This document shows, in pieces, positions 53,797 through 61,525 of a stretch of 64,000 bases of DNA. A program made the translations under genes and the position numbers. Source of the stretch: Streptomyces sp. NBC_01408 (GTDB lineage: Bacteria; Actinomycetota; Actinomycetes; Streptomycetales; Streptomycetaceae); contig NZ_JAPEPJ010000001.1 in assembly GCF_026340255.1 (NCBI RefSeq), positions 2,721,001 through 2,785,000 on the forward strand, in the 5' to 3' direction. Each line of letters starts with the position of its first letter. Position 1 is the stretch's first letter. The notes under the pieces are model-generated. The model was not told the origin of the DNA. It was given only the letters and a program-made list of their open reading frames with translations, and did not search any database.

Positions 53797-54675
53797 TCAG
53801 CCGCGCGGGACGCGTACGACACCCTCCTGGATGACGGTCACGGCCAGGCGGCCGTCCTGGGTCCAGATGCGGGCCTGGCCCAGGCCCCGGCCCGCCGCCG
53901 CCGAGGGCGACTCCTGGTCGTACAGCAGCCACTCGTCCGCGCGGAACGGCCGGTGGAACCACATGGCGTGGTCCAGCGAGGCGCCGACCACGTCGCCGAC
54001 CGCCCAGCCGCCCCGGCCGTGCGCGAGCAGCACCGAGTCCAGCAGGGTCATGTCGGAGACGTACGTGGCCAGGCAGGTGTGCAGCAGGGCGTCGTCGCGC
54101 TCCAGCTTGCCGGCCGTACGGAACCACACCTGGCAGCGCGGCTCCACCGGTTCGCCGATGCTGCCCCAGGGCGGGGTCGTGGCGTACCGCAGGTCCACCG
54201 CGCCGCGGGCCTCGATCAGCCGCTCCACGGTGCCCGGGTCGCGGAAGATCTCCCGGTACGCGGGCAGCGACTCGGCCGCGGTGGGCAGGGTCTCCGGATC
54301 CGGGGCCGGGGGCATGACGGCCTGGTGGTCGAGTCCCTCCTCGTACGTCTGGAAGGACGCGGAGAGGTGGAAGATCGGCTGGCCGTGCTGGACGGCGACG
54401 ACCCGGCGCGTGGTGAAGGAGCGTCCGTCGCGGATCCGGTCGACCGAGTACACGATGGGCGCGCCCGTGTCCCCGGTGCGCAGGAAGTACGAGTGGAGCG
54501 AATGCGCGGTGCGGTCCGCGGGGACGGTCCGGCCCGCGGCGACCAGCGCCTGGGCCGCGACCTGACCGCCGAAGACACGCGGTACCAGCGAAGGGCGGCT
54601 GGTGCCGCGGAAGATGTTCTCCTCGATCTGCTCCAGGTCGAGCAGATCGAGGAGCGTCGTCAGTGCCTCGTTCAT
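53797..54675 (-). CDS. tesB: Acyl-CoA thioesterase II
   Basis: A 292-residue double-hotdog thioesterase: LDLEQIEENIFRG at the start, FGGQVAAQALVAAGRTVP, the catalytic-region HSLHSYFLRTGD, and the second hotdog SLDHAMWFHRPFRADEWLLY with the conserved DHAMWFHR. It hydrolyses medium and long acyl-CoAs. It is on the same strand as the acyl-CoA dehydrogenase upstream (39 bases), likely one transcript. Confidence 0.93.
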   Translation of the reverse strand: MNEALTTLLDLLDLEQIEENIFRGTSRPSLVPRVFGGQVAAQALVAAGRTVPADRTAHSLHSYFLRTGDTGAPIVYSVDRIRDGRSFTTRRVVAVQHGQPIFHLSASFQTYEEGLDHQAVMPPAPDPETLPTAAESLPAYREIFRDPGTVERLIEARGAVDLRYATTPPWGSIGEPVEPRCQVWFRTAGKLERDDALLHTCLATYVSDMTLLDSVLLAHGRGGWAVGDVVGASLDHAMWFHRPFRADEWLLYDQESPSAAAGRGLGQARIWTQDGRLAVTVIQEGVVRVPRG

Positions 54676-54714
54676 GGGGGAAGGCTAAGGGGGAGGGCGC
54701 GTGCCCCGAGTCCC

Positions 54715-55872
54715 TCAGAGACCCATCGACTTGGCGATGATGGACTTCATGACCTCGCTGGTGCCGCCGTAGATGCGGTTCACGCGGTTGTCGGCGTACA
54801 GGCGGGCGATCGGGTACTCGTTCATGTAGCCGTAACCGCCGTGCAGCTGGAGGCACTTGTCGATCACGCGGTGCGCGACCTCGGTGCAGAACAGCTTCGC
54901 GGAGGCGGCCTCGGCGGCGGTCAGCTCACCGGCGTCCAGGGCTTCCAGCGCGCGGTCGGCGACCGCCTCGGCGGCGTCCACCTCGGCCTGGCAGGCGGCC
55001 AGTTCGAACTTGGTGTTCTGGAAGTGCGCGACCGGCTTGCCGAAGACGGTGCGCTCCGTCACGTACTGCTGGGCGAACCGGATGGCGGCCTTGGCCTGCG
55101 CGTACGCGCCGAAGGCGATGCCCCAGCGCTCGGAGGGCAGGTTGGCGCCGAGGTAGTAGAAGCCCTTGTTCTCCTCGCCGAGCAGGTCCTCGACCGGGAC
55201 CTTCACGTCGACGAACGCCAGCTCGGCGGTGTCGGAGGTGCGCAGGCCGAGCTTGTCCAGCTTGCGGCCGATGGAGTAGCCCTCGGACTTGGTGTCCACG
55301 GCGAAGAGGGAGATGCCGAAGCGGCGGTCCTGCTCGCTCGGGGCGGAGGTGCGGGCGCAGACGATCACGCGGTCGGCGTGCACGCCACCGGTGATGAAGG
55401 TCTTGGAGCCGTTGAGGACGTAGTGGGTGCCGTCCTCGGAGAGCTTGGCGGTGGTCTTCATGCCCGCGACGTCGGAGCCGGTGCCCGGCTCGGTCATCGC
55501 CAGGGCCCACATCTCCTCGCCGGAGACGAACTTCGGGAGGTAACGCTTCTTCTGCTCGTCGTCGGCGAGCATCTTGATGTAGGGGAGGGCGAGCAGCACG
55601 TGCACGCCGGAGCCGCCGAAGTTCACGCCCGCGCGCGAGGTCTCCTCGTAGAGCACGGCCTCGAACTTGTGCGTGTCCAGGCCCGCGCCGCCGAACTCCT
55701 CGGGGACGTTGATGCCGAAGACGCCCAGCTCGCCGAGCTGGTAGTAGAACTCGCGCGGCGCCTGCCCGGCCTGGAACCACTCGTCGTAGACGGGGACGAC
55801 CTCGGCCTCGATGAAGGCGCGGATGGTCTCGCGGAACGCCTCGTGGTCCTCGTTGAAAACGGTACGGCGCAC
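54715..55872 (-). CDS. Acyl-CoA dehydrogenase
   Basis: A 385-residue enzyme with VFGINVPEEFGGAGLDTHKF, the flavin segment ALAMTEPGTGSDVAG, and the C-terminal LHGGYGYMNEYPIARLYADN and GGTSEVMKSIIAKSMGL. It belongs to the long-chain/very-long-chain-like bacterial group and is distinct from the isovaleryl-type enzyme at 45442. GTG 55872 has GAGGGAGG six bases upstream. Confidence 0.93.
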   Translation of the reverse strand: MRRTVFNEDHEAFRETIRAFIEAEVVPVYDEWFQAGQAPREFYYQLGELGVFGINVPEEFGGAGLDTHKFEAVLYEETSRAGVNFGGSGVHVLLALPYIKMLADDEQKKRYLPKFVSGEEMWALAMTEPGTGSDVAGMKTTAKLSEDGTHYVLNGSKTFITGGVHADRVIVCARTSAPSEQDRRFGISLFAVDTKSEGYSIGRKLDKLGLRTSDTAELAFVDVKVPVEDLLGEENKGFYYLGANLPSERWGIAFGAYAQAKAAIRFAQQYVTERTVFGKPVAHFQNTKFELAACQAEVDAAEAVADRALEALDAGELTAAEAASAKLFCTEVAHRVIDKCLQLHGGYGYMNEYPIARLYADNRVNRIYGGTSEVMKSIIAKSMGL

Positions 55873-55983
55873 GGCCGCCTCCCTCGTTCGCCTGTCGTGC
55901 CCTGTCGCGCCCCGGTCCTGGCTAAGCGCTTGCTCAGATTAAGTTACCGGTGAGTTGTCCATCGTGTCCAGAGCCGGGACCGC

Positions 55984-57726
55984 TCAGCCCGACGAGGCGC
56001 CGGGGCCGGCCGGGGGCTCCCAGCGGAGTGCGAACCACAGTTCCATGCGGGTGTCCGGGTCGTCGAGGTCGGTGCCGAGGAGTGCGGCGGTGCGGGCGAT
56101 GCGCTGGCGGACGGTGTTGCGGTGCACGCCGAGCGCGGCCGCGGTGCGGTCCCAGCTGCCGTGGTGGGCCAGCCATGCGCGCAGGGTCTCCCGCAGAGCC
56201 GGGCCGAGCGGGGCGAGCAGCGCACCGGCGTGCGCCCGGGCCTCCGCCGGGTCGAGGAGGGCGCCGAGGCCGCCGTCGGTGTGGCGGACCAGGGGGGTGC
56301 GGGCCGCTTCGGCGCGGTGCAGGGCCCGCCGGGCCTGGGTCGCGGCGGTCGGCAGCTCCCCGGGGGCCGCCGGGCCGCTGACCCCCAGCCGCCACCCGGG
56401 CTGCGGGCCGGGCTCCCGGTCGGTGAGCAGGCGTACGGAGTCCCCGTACGGGTCCAGCAGTACGGTGCCCAGCGCGGCCGCGAGGGCCTGCGGGTCGCCG
56501 GAGCCGTGGGCGAGCACGACGTGCCAGGGGCCTGGCGGCAGGGCGGCGGCCGGGTCGCGGTCGAGGAGCAGCCGGGTGAGGGCGGCGGCCTCTGTCCTGG
56601 CCGGACGGTGCGCGGTGAGCAGGGTCAGCAGCACCGCCGCGACGGAGGCGATGGTGTGGTCGCCGGGGGCGCGGGCCGGTGTGGCGAGGGCGAGGGCGTG
56701 GCCGCCGCCGACGGCGTAGGCGGCCAGGTGCGTGCCGCCGAGGGTGTCGGTGGCCGTGGTGACGGTGCCGGGTGCGACCCGGCGGGCCAGGGCCGCAACG
56801 GCGGCGAGCACGTCCGCGGCGGGCTCGGGGCCGGCGGCGGCGAGCGGGGCGGGCGGGGTGGCCGGGTCGGCCGGGGCGCCGGGGGCGGCCGGGGCGTTGG
56901 GTGGGGCGGTGCCCCGCCGGAGGGTCTCCTCGGCTCGCGCACTCGGGTCCGGCTGCGTGGGTGGGGGCTGGGTTGCGCGCTCGTCCTGCGGGGACCCTCC
57001 GGCGTGTCCCCACCCCACGGCCTGGCTTCGGGGGGTCGCCTGGGTTGCCGGGGCGGGTGGGGTGGTGCCCCGCCGGAGGGTCTCCTCGGCTCGCGCACTT
57101 GGGTCCGGCTGCGTGGGTGGGGGCTGGGTTGCGCGCTCGTCCTGCGGGGACCCTCCGGCGTGTCCCCGCCCCACGCTCTGGCTTCGGGGGGTCGCCTGGG
57201 TTGTTGTCGGGGCGAGGAGGGCGGTCCAGCCGCCCAGGGTTGTCGCCAGGCGGGACAGTACGGACTGGACCGGGTCGGGGCGGGCCGCGGCCGCCGCGAG
57301 GGACTGCTGGGCCTCGGTGACCCGGCGGAGCTCGCGCGTACGGGCCTCCGCCATCAGCCGCCAGACCGTACGGGCCACCGCGGTGAAGGGGGTCCCCGGC
57401 GGGACCTCCAGCAACGGCAGCCCGTACCGGTCGCACGCCTCGGCGAGGCCCGGCGGCACCCGTTCGTGCACGGGCGCCACGCCGAAGCCGAGCGCCGCCA
57501 CCCCGGCCCCGGCGAGCCGGGCGACGTAGGCCTCGGCGTCGCCCGGGGCGGTGCCCGCCGTCAGGAGCAGCTCGCCTCCCAGCAGGTAGGGGGACGGGTC
57601 GGCCATCTCGGAGGCGTGCACCGCGTGCACCTCGGCTCCGGCGGGCCCCGCGAGGTGCGCCAGGCCCAGCTCGCGGTCGCGCAGCAGCGCGCCGAGCGGG
57701 ACCGGCGGGGTGGGCGGGGCCTCCAT
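55984..57726 (-). CDS. PucR-family regulator with duplicated linker
   Basis: A 580-residue regulator. The N-terminal PucR purine-catabolism-like domain covers about residues 1-130 ([20 protein letters not shown]). The C-terminal helix-turn-helix of the CdaR/PucR type ([36 protein letters not shown]) ends the protein. Between them lies an unusual Pro/Gln/Arg-rich linker at about 172-275 made of two nearly identical 52-residue copies (see repeat at 56901). It is divergent from the agmatinase gene and likely regulates arginine/agmatine breakdown. ATG 57726 has GGAG five bases upstream. Confidence 0.87.
   Translation of the reverse strand: MEAPPTPPVPLGALLRDRELGLAHLAGPAGAEVHAVHASEMADPSPYLLGGELLLTAGTAPGDAEAYVARLAGAGVAALGFGVAPVHERVPPGLAEACDRYGLPLLEVPPGTPFTAVARTVWRLMAEARTRELRRVTEAQQSLAAAAARPDPVQSVLSRLATTLGGWTALLAPTTTQATPRSQSVGRGHAGGSPQDERATQPPPTQPDPSARAEETLRRGTTPPAPATQATPRSQAVGWGHAGGSPQDERATQPPPTQPDPSARAEETLRRGTAPPNAPAAPGAPADPATPPAPLAAAGPEPAADVLAAVAALARRVAPGTVTTATDTLGGTHLAAYAVGGGHALALATPARAPGDHTIASVAAVLLTLLTAHRPARTEAAALTRLLLDRDPAAALPPGPWHVVLAHGSGDPQALAAALGTVLLDPYGDSVRLLTDREPGPQPGWRLGVSGPAAPGELPTAATQARRALHRAEAARTPLVRHTDGGLGALLDPAEARAHAGALLAPLGPALRETLRAWLAHHGSWDRTAAALGVHRNTVRQRIARTAALLGTDLDDPDTRMELWFALRWEPPAGPGASSG
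56901..57212. repeat. 156-bp in-frame tandem duplication within the PucR gene
   Basis: Copy 1 (56901-57056) and copy 2 (57057-57212, decaying after about 57204) share long exact blocks, such as CGCGCTCGTCCTGCGGGGAC and GGAGGGTCTCCTCGGCTCGC. The period of 156 bases is a multiple of three, so each copy adds 52 residues ([19 protein letters not shown] in both). Confidence 0.9.
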
Positions 57727-57843
57727 GGATACTCCGTACAGATCGGGAATCGCCTATGGATAGAACGTACACTTCGCCGTCTTGTGGGCACCGGCTTACG
57801 CTCGAATCACCGCACTTGTAGGACCTTCAGAAGGGCACCCCCC

Positions 57844-58809
57844 ATGAGCACGCAGCCGCGCGGCCCCGTCGACTCCTCCCGCATCCCGCGCTACGCGGGC
57901 CCCGCGACCTTCGCCCGGCTGCCCCGCCTCGACGAGGTCGGCTCCGCCGACGTCGCCGTCGTCGGCGTGCCCTTCGACTCCGGCGTCTCCTACCGCCCCG
58001 GTGCCCGCTTCGGCGGCAACGCCATCCGCGAGGCCTCGCGCCTGCTGCGCCCGTACAACCCGGCGCAGGACGCCTCCCCCTTCGCCCTCGCGCAGGTCGC
58101 CGACGCCGGCGACATCGCGGTGAACCCCTTCAACATCAACGAGGCCGTCGAGACGGTCGAGGCCGCCGCCGACGAGCTGCTCGGCGCGGGCTCCCGCCTG
58201 ATGACCCTCGGCGGCGACCACACCATCGCCCTGCCCCTGCTGCGCTCCGTCGCCAAGAAGCACGGCCCGGTCGCCCTGCTGCACTTCGACGCGCACCTGG
58301 ACACCTGGGACACCTACTTCGGTGCCGAGTACACCCACGGCACGCCGTTCCGCCGCGCCGTCGAGGAGGGCATCCTCGACACCGAGGCGCTCTCCCACGT
58401 CGGTACCCGCGGCCCGCTCTACGGCAAGCAGGACCTGGACGACGACGCCAAGATGGGCTTCGGCATCGTCACCTCCGCCGACGTCTACCGGCGCGGCGCC
58501 GACGAGGTCGCGGACCAGCTGCGCCAGCGCATCGGCGACCGCCCCCTCTACATCTCCATCGACATCGACGTGCTGGACCCGGCCCACGCGCCCGGCACCG
58601 GCACCCCCGAGGCGGGCGGCATGACCTCCCGCGAGCTGCTGGAGATCATCCGCGGTCTGTCCTCCTGCAACCTGGTTTCGGCGGACGTCGTCGAGGTCGC
58701 CCCGGCGTACGATCACGCCGAGATCACCTCGGTCGCGGCCTCGCACACCGCGTACGAGCTCACCACGATCATGAGCCGCCAGATCTCTGCCGCCAGGCAG
58801 AGTCGTTAA
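57844..58809 (+). CDS. speB: Agmatinase/ureohydrolase
   Basis: A 321-residue ureohydrolase. The binuclear manganese site is complete: [22 protein letters not shown] and [19 protein letters not shown]. It removes urea from agmatine or a related guanidino compound (guanidinobutyrate cannot be excluded). ATG 57844 follows AGAAGGG. It is divergent from the PucR regulator and 39 bases upstream of a ThDP enzyme, so the pair is probably one operon. Confidence 0.9.
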   Translation: MSTQPRGPVDSSRIPRYAGPATFARLPRLDEVGSADVAVVGVPFDSGVSYRPGARFGGNAIREASRLLRPYNPAQDASPFALAQVADAGDIAVNPFNINEAVETVEAAADELLGAGSRLMTLGGDHTIALPLLRSVAKKHGPVALLHFDAHLDTWDTYFGAEYTHGTPFRRAVEEGILDTEALSHVGTRGPLYGKQDLDDDAKMGFGIVTSADVYRRGADEVADQLRQRIGDRPLYISIDIDVLDPAHAPGTGTPEAGGMTSRELLEIIRGLSSCNLVSADVVEVAPAYDHAEITSVAASHTAYELTTIMSRQISAARQSR

Positions 58810-58848
58810 GCACAGCGCGGCGGCGAAGGCGAAGGGCAACCAAGCACC

Positions 58849-60531
58849 GTGACGCACGACCACGACCTGGTACTCCGTCCCACCGAGGCCCAGACGGCGG
58901 CCGCCCTCGCGCCGCCGCCGGGCCGCACGGGCGGGGACCTGGTCGTGGAGACGCTGCGTTCGCTCGGCACGACCACCGTCTTCGGCCTGCCCGGTCAGCA
59001 CGCGCTGGCGCTCTTCGACGCGGTGGGCCGCTCCGACCTGCGGCTGATCGGCCTGCGGACGGAGAACAACGCAGGCTTCGCCGCCGACGCCTACGGCCGC
59101 ATCACCGGCGAGGCCGTGCCCCTGCTGCTGTCGACCGGCCCGGGCGCCCTGATGGCCCTGCCGGCGCTGGCCGAGGCGGCGGCCGCGTCCGCGCCGGTGC
59201 TCGCGATCGCCTCCCAGGTACCGGTCGCGGGCCTGGGCGGCGGCCGCCGGGGTCATCTGCACGAGCTGCGCGACCAGGCGGCCTCCTTCCGGGACGTGGT
59301 CAAGTCCGTCCACGTGGCCCGCACCCCCTCCCAGATCCCCTCGGTGGTCGTCGAGGCCTGGGAGTCGGCGCTCACCGCCCCGCACGGCCCCGTCTGGGTG
59401 GAGATCCCCGAGGACGTCCTGCGGGCCGAGACCTTCATCCCGCAGGTCACCGGCATGGACGCGACCCCGCACGAGCTGGCTCCCCGGCCGGAGCTGACGG
59501 CGGTGGCCGCGCACTGGCTGGCGAAGGCCGCCCGCCCGGTGATCGTCGCGGGCGGCGGAGTCGTGCGCGCCGACGCAGCGGGCAAGCTCAAGCAGCTCGC
59601 CGAGCGGCTGAACGCGCCCGTGGTCACCACCTTCGGCGGCAAGGGCGCCTTCCCCTGGACCCACCCGCTCTCCCTCCAGTCCTGGCTGGAGGACCGCCAC
59701 ATGACCGACTTCCTGGAGGACGCGGACGTCCTGCTGGTCGTCGGATCGGGCCTGGGCGAGCTGTCCTCGAACTACCACACCTTCTTCCCGACCGGCCGGG
59801 TCATCCAGATCGAGGCCGACCTCGGCAAGCTGGAGTCCAACCACCCGGGGCTGGGCATCCACGCGGACGCCCGCCTGGCGCTCCAGGCCCTGCTGGAGAC
59901 GGTCCCCGTACGCGAGGACCCGTACGCCCCCGACCGCGTCAAGCTGGTGCTCTCGGACATCGCCGAGCGGCTGTCCGGCCAGGACGTGGGCCTGGAGCAG
60001 CAGCTCCTCACCTCGATCCGCGCGGCCCTGCCCGCCCGCTCCCCGTCCTTCTGGGACATGACGATCCTGTCCTACTGGGCGTGGTCGGCCTTCGACGCCA
60101 AGCACCCCAACACCATGCACTCGGCCCAGGGCGCGGGCGGCCTCGGCTACGCTTTCCCGGCGGCCCTCGGCGCGTGCGTCGCGGAGCCCGGCACCCCGGT
60201 CCTGGCGGTCTCCGGCGACGGCGGCGCGATGTACTCGATCGCGGAGCTGGCCACGGCCCGCCAGCACGACCTGGACGTCACCTGGCTGATCGTGGACGAC
60301 GGCGGCTACGGCATCCTGCGCGAGTACATGACGGACTCCTTCGGCCACGCCACGGGCACGGAACTCACCCGCCCCGACTTCGTCGCCCTGGCCGCCTCCT
60401 TCGGCGTCCCGGCGGCCACCACCACCCCGCAATCGCTGAAGGACGACCTGAAGAAGGCCCTCGCCACCCCCGGGCCCTCGCTGCTACTGCTCCCGGCCAC
60501 GCTGAAGATGTTCGCCCCGACGCACCTCTGA
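58849..60531 (+). CDS. ThDP-dependent acetolactate-synthase-like enzyme
   Basis: A 560-residue ThDP enzyme with the N-terminal pyrimidine-binding domain (VFGLPGQHALALFDAV; the catalytic Glu in GLRTENNAGFAADAYGR), a central domain (RPVIVAGGGVVRADA) and the C-terminal ThDP domain with the GDG motif VSGDGGAMYSIAEL and IVDDGGYGILREY. It resembles acetolactate synthase-type or carboxylase enzymes and, more loosely, carboxyethylarginine synthase of clavulanate producers. Its substrate in this agmatinase pair is unknown. GTG 58849 has GAAGGG upstream. Confidence 0.85.
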   Translation: MTHDHDLVLRPTEAQTAAALAPPPGRTGGDLVVETLRSLGTTTVFGLPGQHALALFDAVGRSDLRLIGLRTENNAGFAADAYGRITGEAVPLLLSTGPGALMALPALAEAAAASAPVLAIASQVPVAGLGGGRRGHLHELRDQAASFRDVVKSVHVARTPSQIPSVVVEAWESALTAPHGPVWVEIPEDVLRAETFIPQVTGMDATPHELAPRPELTAVAAHWLAKAARPVIVAGGGVVRADAAGKLKQLAERLNAPVVTTFGGKGAFPWTHPLSLQSWLEDRHMTDFLEDADVLLVVGSGLGELSSNYHTFFPTGRVIQIEADLGKLESNHPGLGIHADARLALQALLETVPVREDPYAPDRVKLVLSDIAERLSGQDVGLEQQLLTSIRAALPARSPSFWDMTILSYWAWSAFDAKHPNTMHSAQGAGGLGYAFPAALGACVAEPGTPVLAVSGDGGAMYSIAELATARQHDLDVTWLIVDDGGYGILREYMTDSFGHATGTELTRPDFVALAASFGVPAATTTPQSLKDDLKKALATPGPSLLLLPATLKMFAPTHL

Positions 60532-60563
60532 CTTCGGCATGTTCGGCGGTGCATGGAGCCGGC

Positions 60564-60908
60564 TCAGGCTGCCTCGTGCTCTTGTGCGGTGAATACGACC
60601 TGTGAGGTCTCCCCGACCAGCTTGAGGTTCAGCTCCGACTCCATGGCCCGCGCCAGCCGTGCCAACAGGGGCAAGGTCGGCACGGTCCCGCCCAGCTCCA
60701 GCTTGGAAACCTGCGGCTGCGTCATCCCGGCCCGCCGGGCCAGCTCGGTCTGCGAGATCCCGAGCTCGGTCCGCCGGTCGTGGACCGCCTGTCCGAGATC
60801 GAAGGCGAGCCGGATCTCCTCGCGCTGTCGCGTCACATCGGGGCTCTCGGAGAAACCTTGGGCGATCTTCTTGTCCCGGGCGAGCTTCCACTGTGCGTGG
60901 CTGGCCAT
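60564..60908 (-). CDS. XRE-type antitoxin (HigA-like)
   Basis: A 114-residue DNA-binding antitoxin. A basic N-terminus of about 45 residues leads to an XRE helix-turn-helix (LGISQTELARRAGMTQPQVSKLE). The ATG at 60908 shares a base with the stop of the toxin gene (TAATG), a typical coupled toxin-antitoxin arrangement with the toxin first, as in higBA. It should neutralise the toxin and repress their common promoter. Confidence 0.88.
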   Translation of the reverse strand: MASHAQWKLARDKKIAQGFSESPDVTRQREEIRLAFDLGQAVHDRRTELGISQTELARRAGMTQPQVSKLELGGTVPTLPLLARLARAMESELNLKLVGETSQVVFTAQEHEAA

Positions 60909-61291
60909 TACGGCGCTCCGTCCTTTGTGTCGCGGGTGTAGATGTCGGTTGCCGGACCGTGCTCGGCCTTGCAGCGCTGTTTGGCGGCCTTGGCACGAAT
61001 CACCTCACCATCTTCACGTTGCCGGGTCTTCCGAAAGACGGTCAGCAGAACGATCCGTCTTGCGGGGGCCAGCCAGTATGAAATGCGCACGGCGTCCCGA
61101 CTACGCCCGATGCCGAACCGCAGTTCCCGTACTCCGTCTCCGAAATGGCGTGAGTACGGTTCGCCAAGGGTGGTCGGGCTGCCCAAGAGGAGCCCGACCG
61201 CGTGTTCTGCCACCAGGTAGTCCGCGTCGGATCGGTTCATCAGCCACAGCCGGACCTCCGGCTCGATCTCGATGTCGAATGGCTCATCCAT
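60908..61291 (-). CDS. RelE/HigB-type toxin
   Basis: A 127-residue basic protein fitting the Gp49/HigB-like RelE toxin family: LGEPYSRHFGDGVRELRFGIG, RISYWLAPARRIVLLTVFRKTR, and KAAKQRCKAEHG. Such toxins are ribosome-dependent mRNA interferases. The first gene of the pair, with ATG 61291. The 22 residues before the core carry a short extension (IEPEVRLWLMNRSDADYLVA). Confidence 0.87.
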   Translation of the reverse strand: MDEPFDIEIEPEVRLWLMNRSDADYLVAEHAVGLLLGSPTTLGEPYSRHFGDGVRELRFGIGRSRDAVRISYWLAPARRIVLLTVFRKTRQREDGEVIRAKAAKQRCKAEHGPATDIYTRDTKDGAP

Positions 61292-61302
61292 ACATCGGAA
61301 CG

Positions 61303-61320
61303 TATAGATAGCTCAGTATA
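61303..61320. promoter_or_regulatory. AT-rich inverted repeat upstream of the toxin-antitoxin pair
   Basis: TATAGATAGCTCAGTATA, 12 bases upstream of the toxin ATG, is an unusually AT-rich spot with dyad character and -10-like hexamers in the minus orientation (TATACT). It probably combines promoter and antitoxin operator. Confidence 0.45.
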
Positions 61321-61525
61321 TGGCGGCTGCGATGCGGATGGAATCCCTCGCGTGAGTGACGAACGCCTGCCAGGGTGACGGCGCTGTGGCGTGCTCCGTC
61401 CCCCGGGTGGGTCAGGCGGGCGTGCGTGGAGCCACGCAAACCCGTTCGATTGTTGTGTCGGGATGAAATCCGCCGGTCGGCGCGTTGGTGGAGGCGGCAG
61501 GACAAGACGAACGGGGAGGCACCAC

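Noticed and set aside
57844..60531. A clavulanic acid biosynthetic cluster
   Set aside because: No beta-lactam synthetase or clavaminate synthase is nearby, and the ureohydrolase looks like a housekeeping agmatinase.
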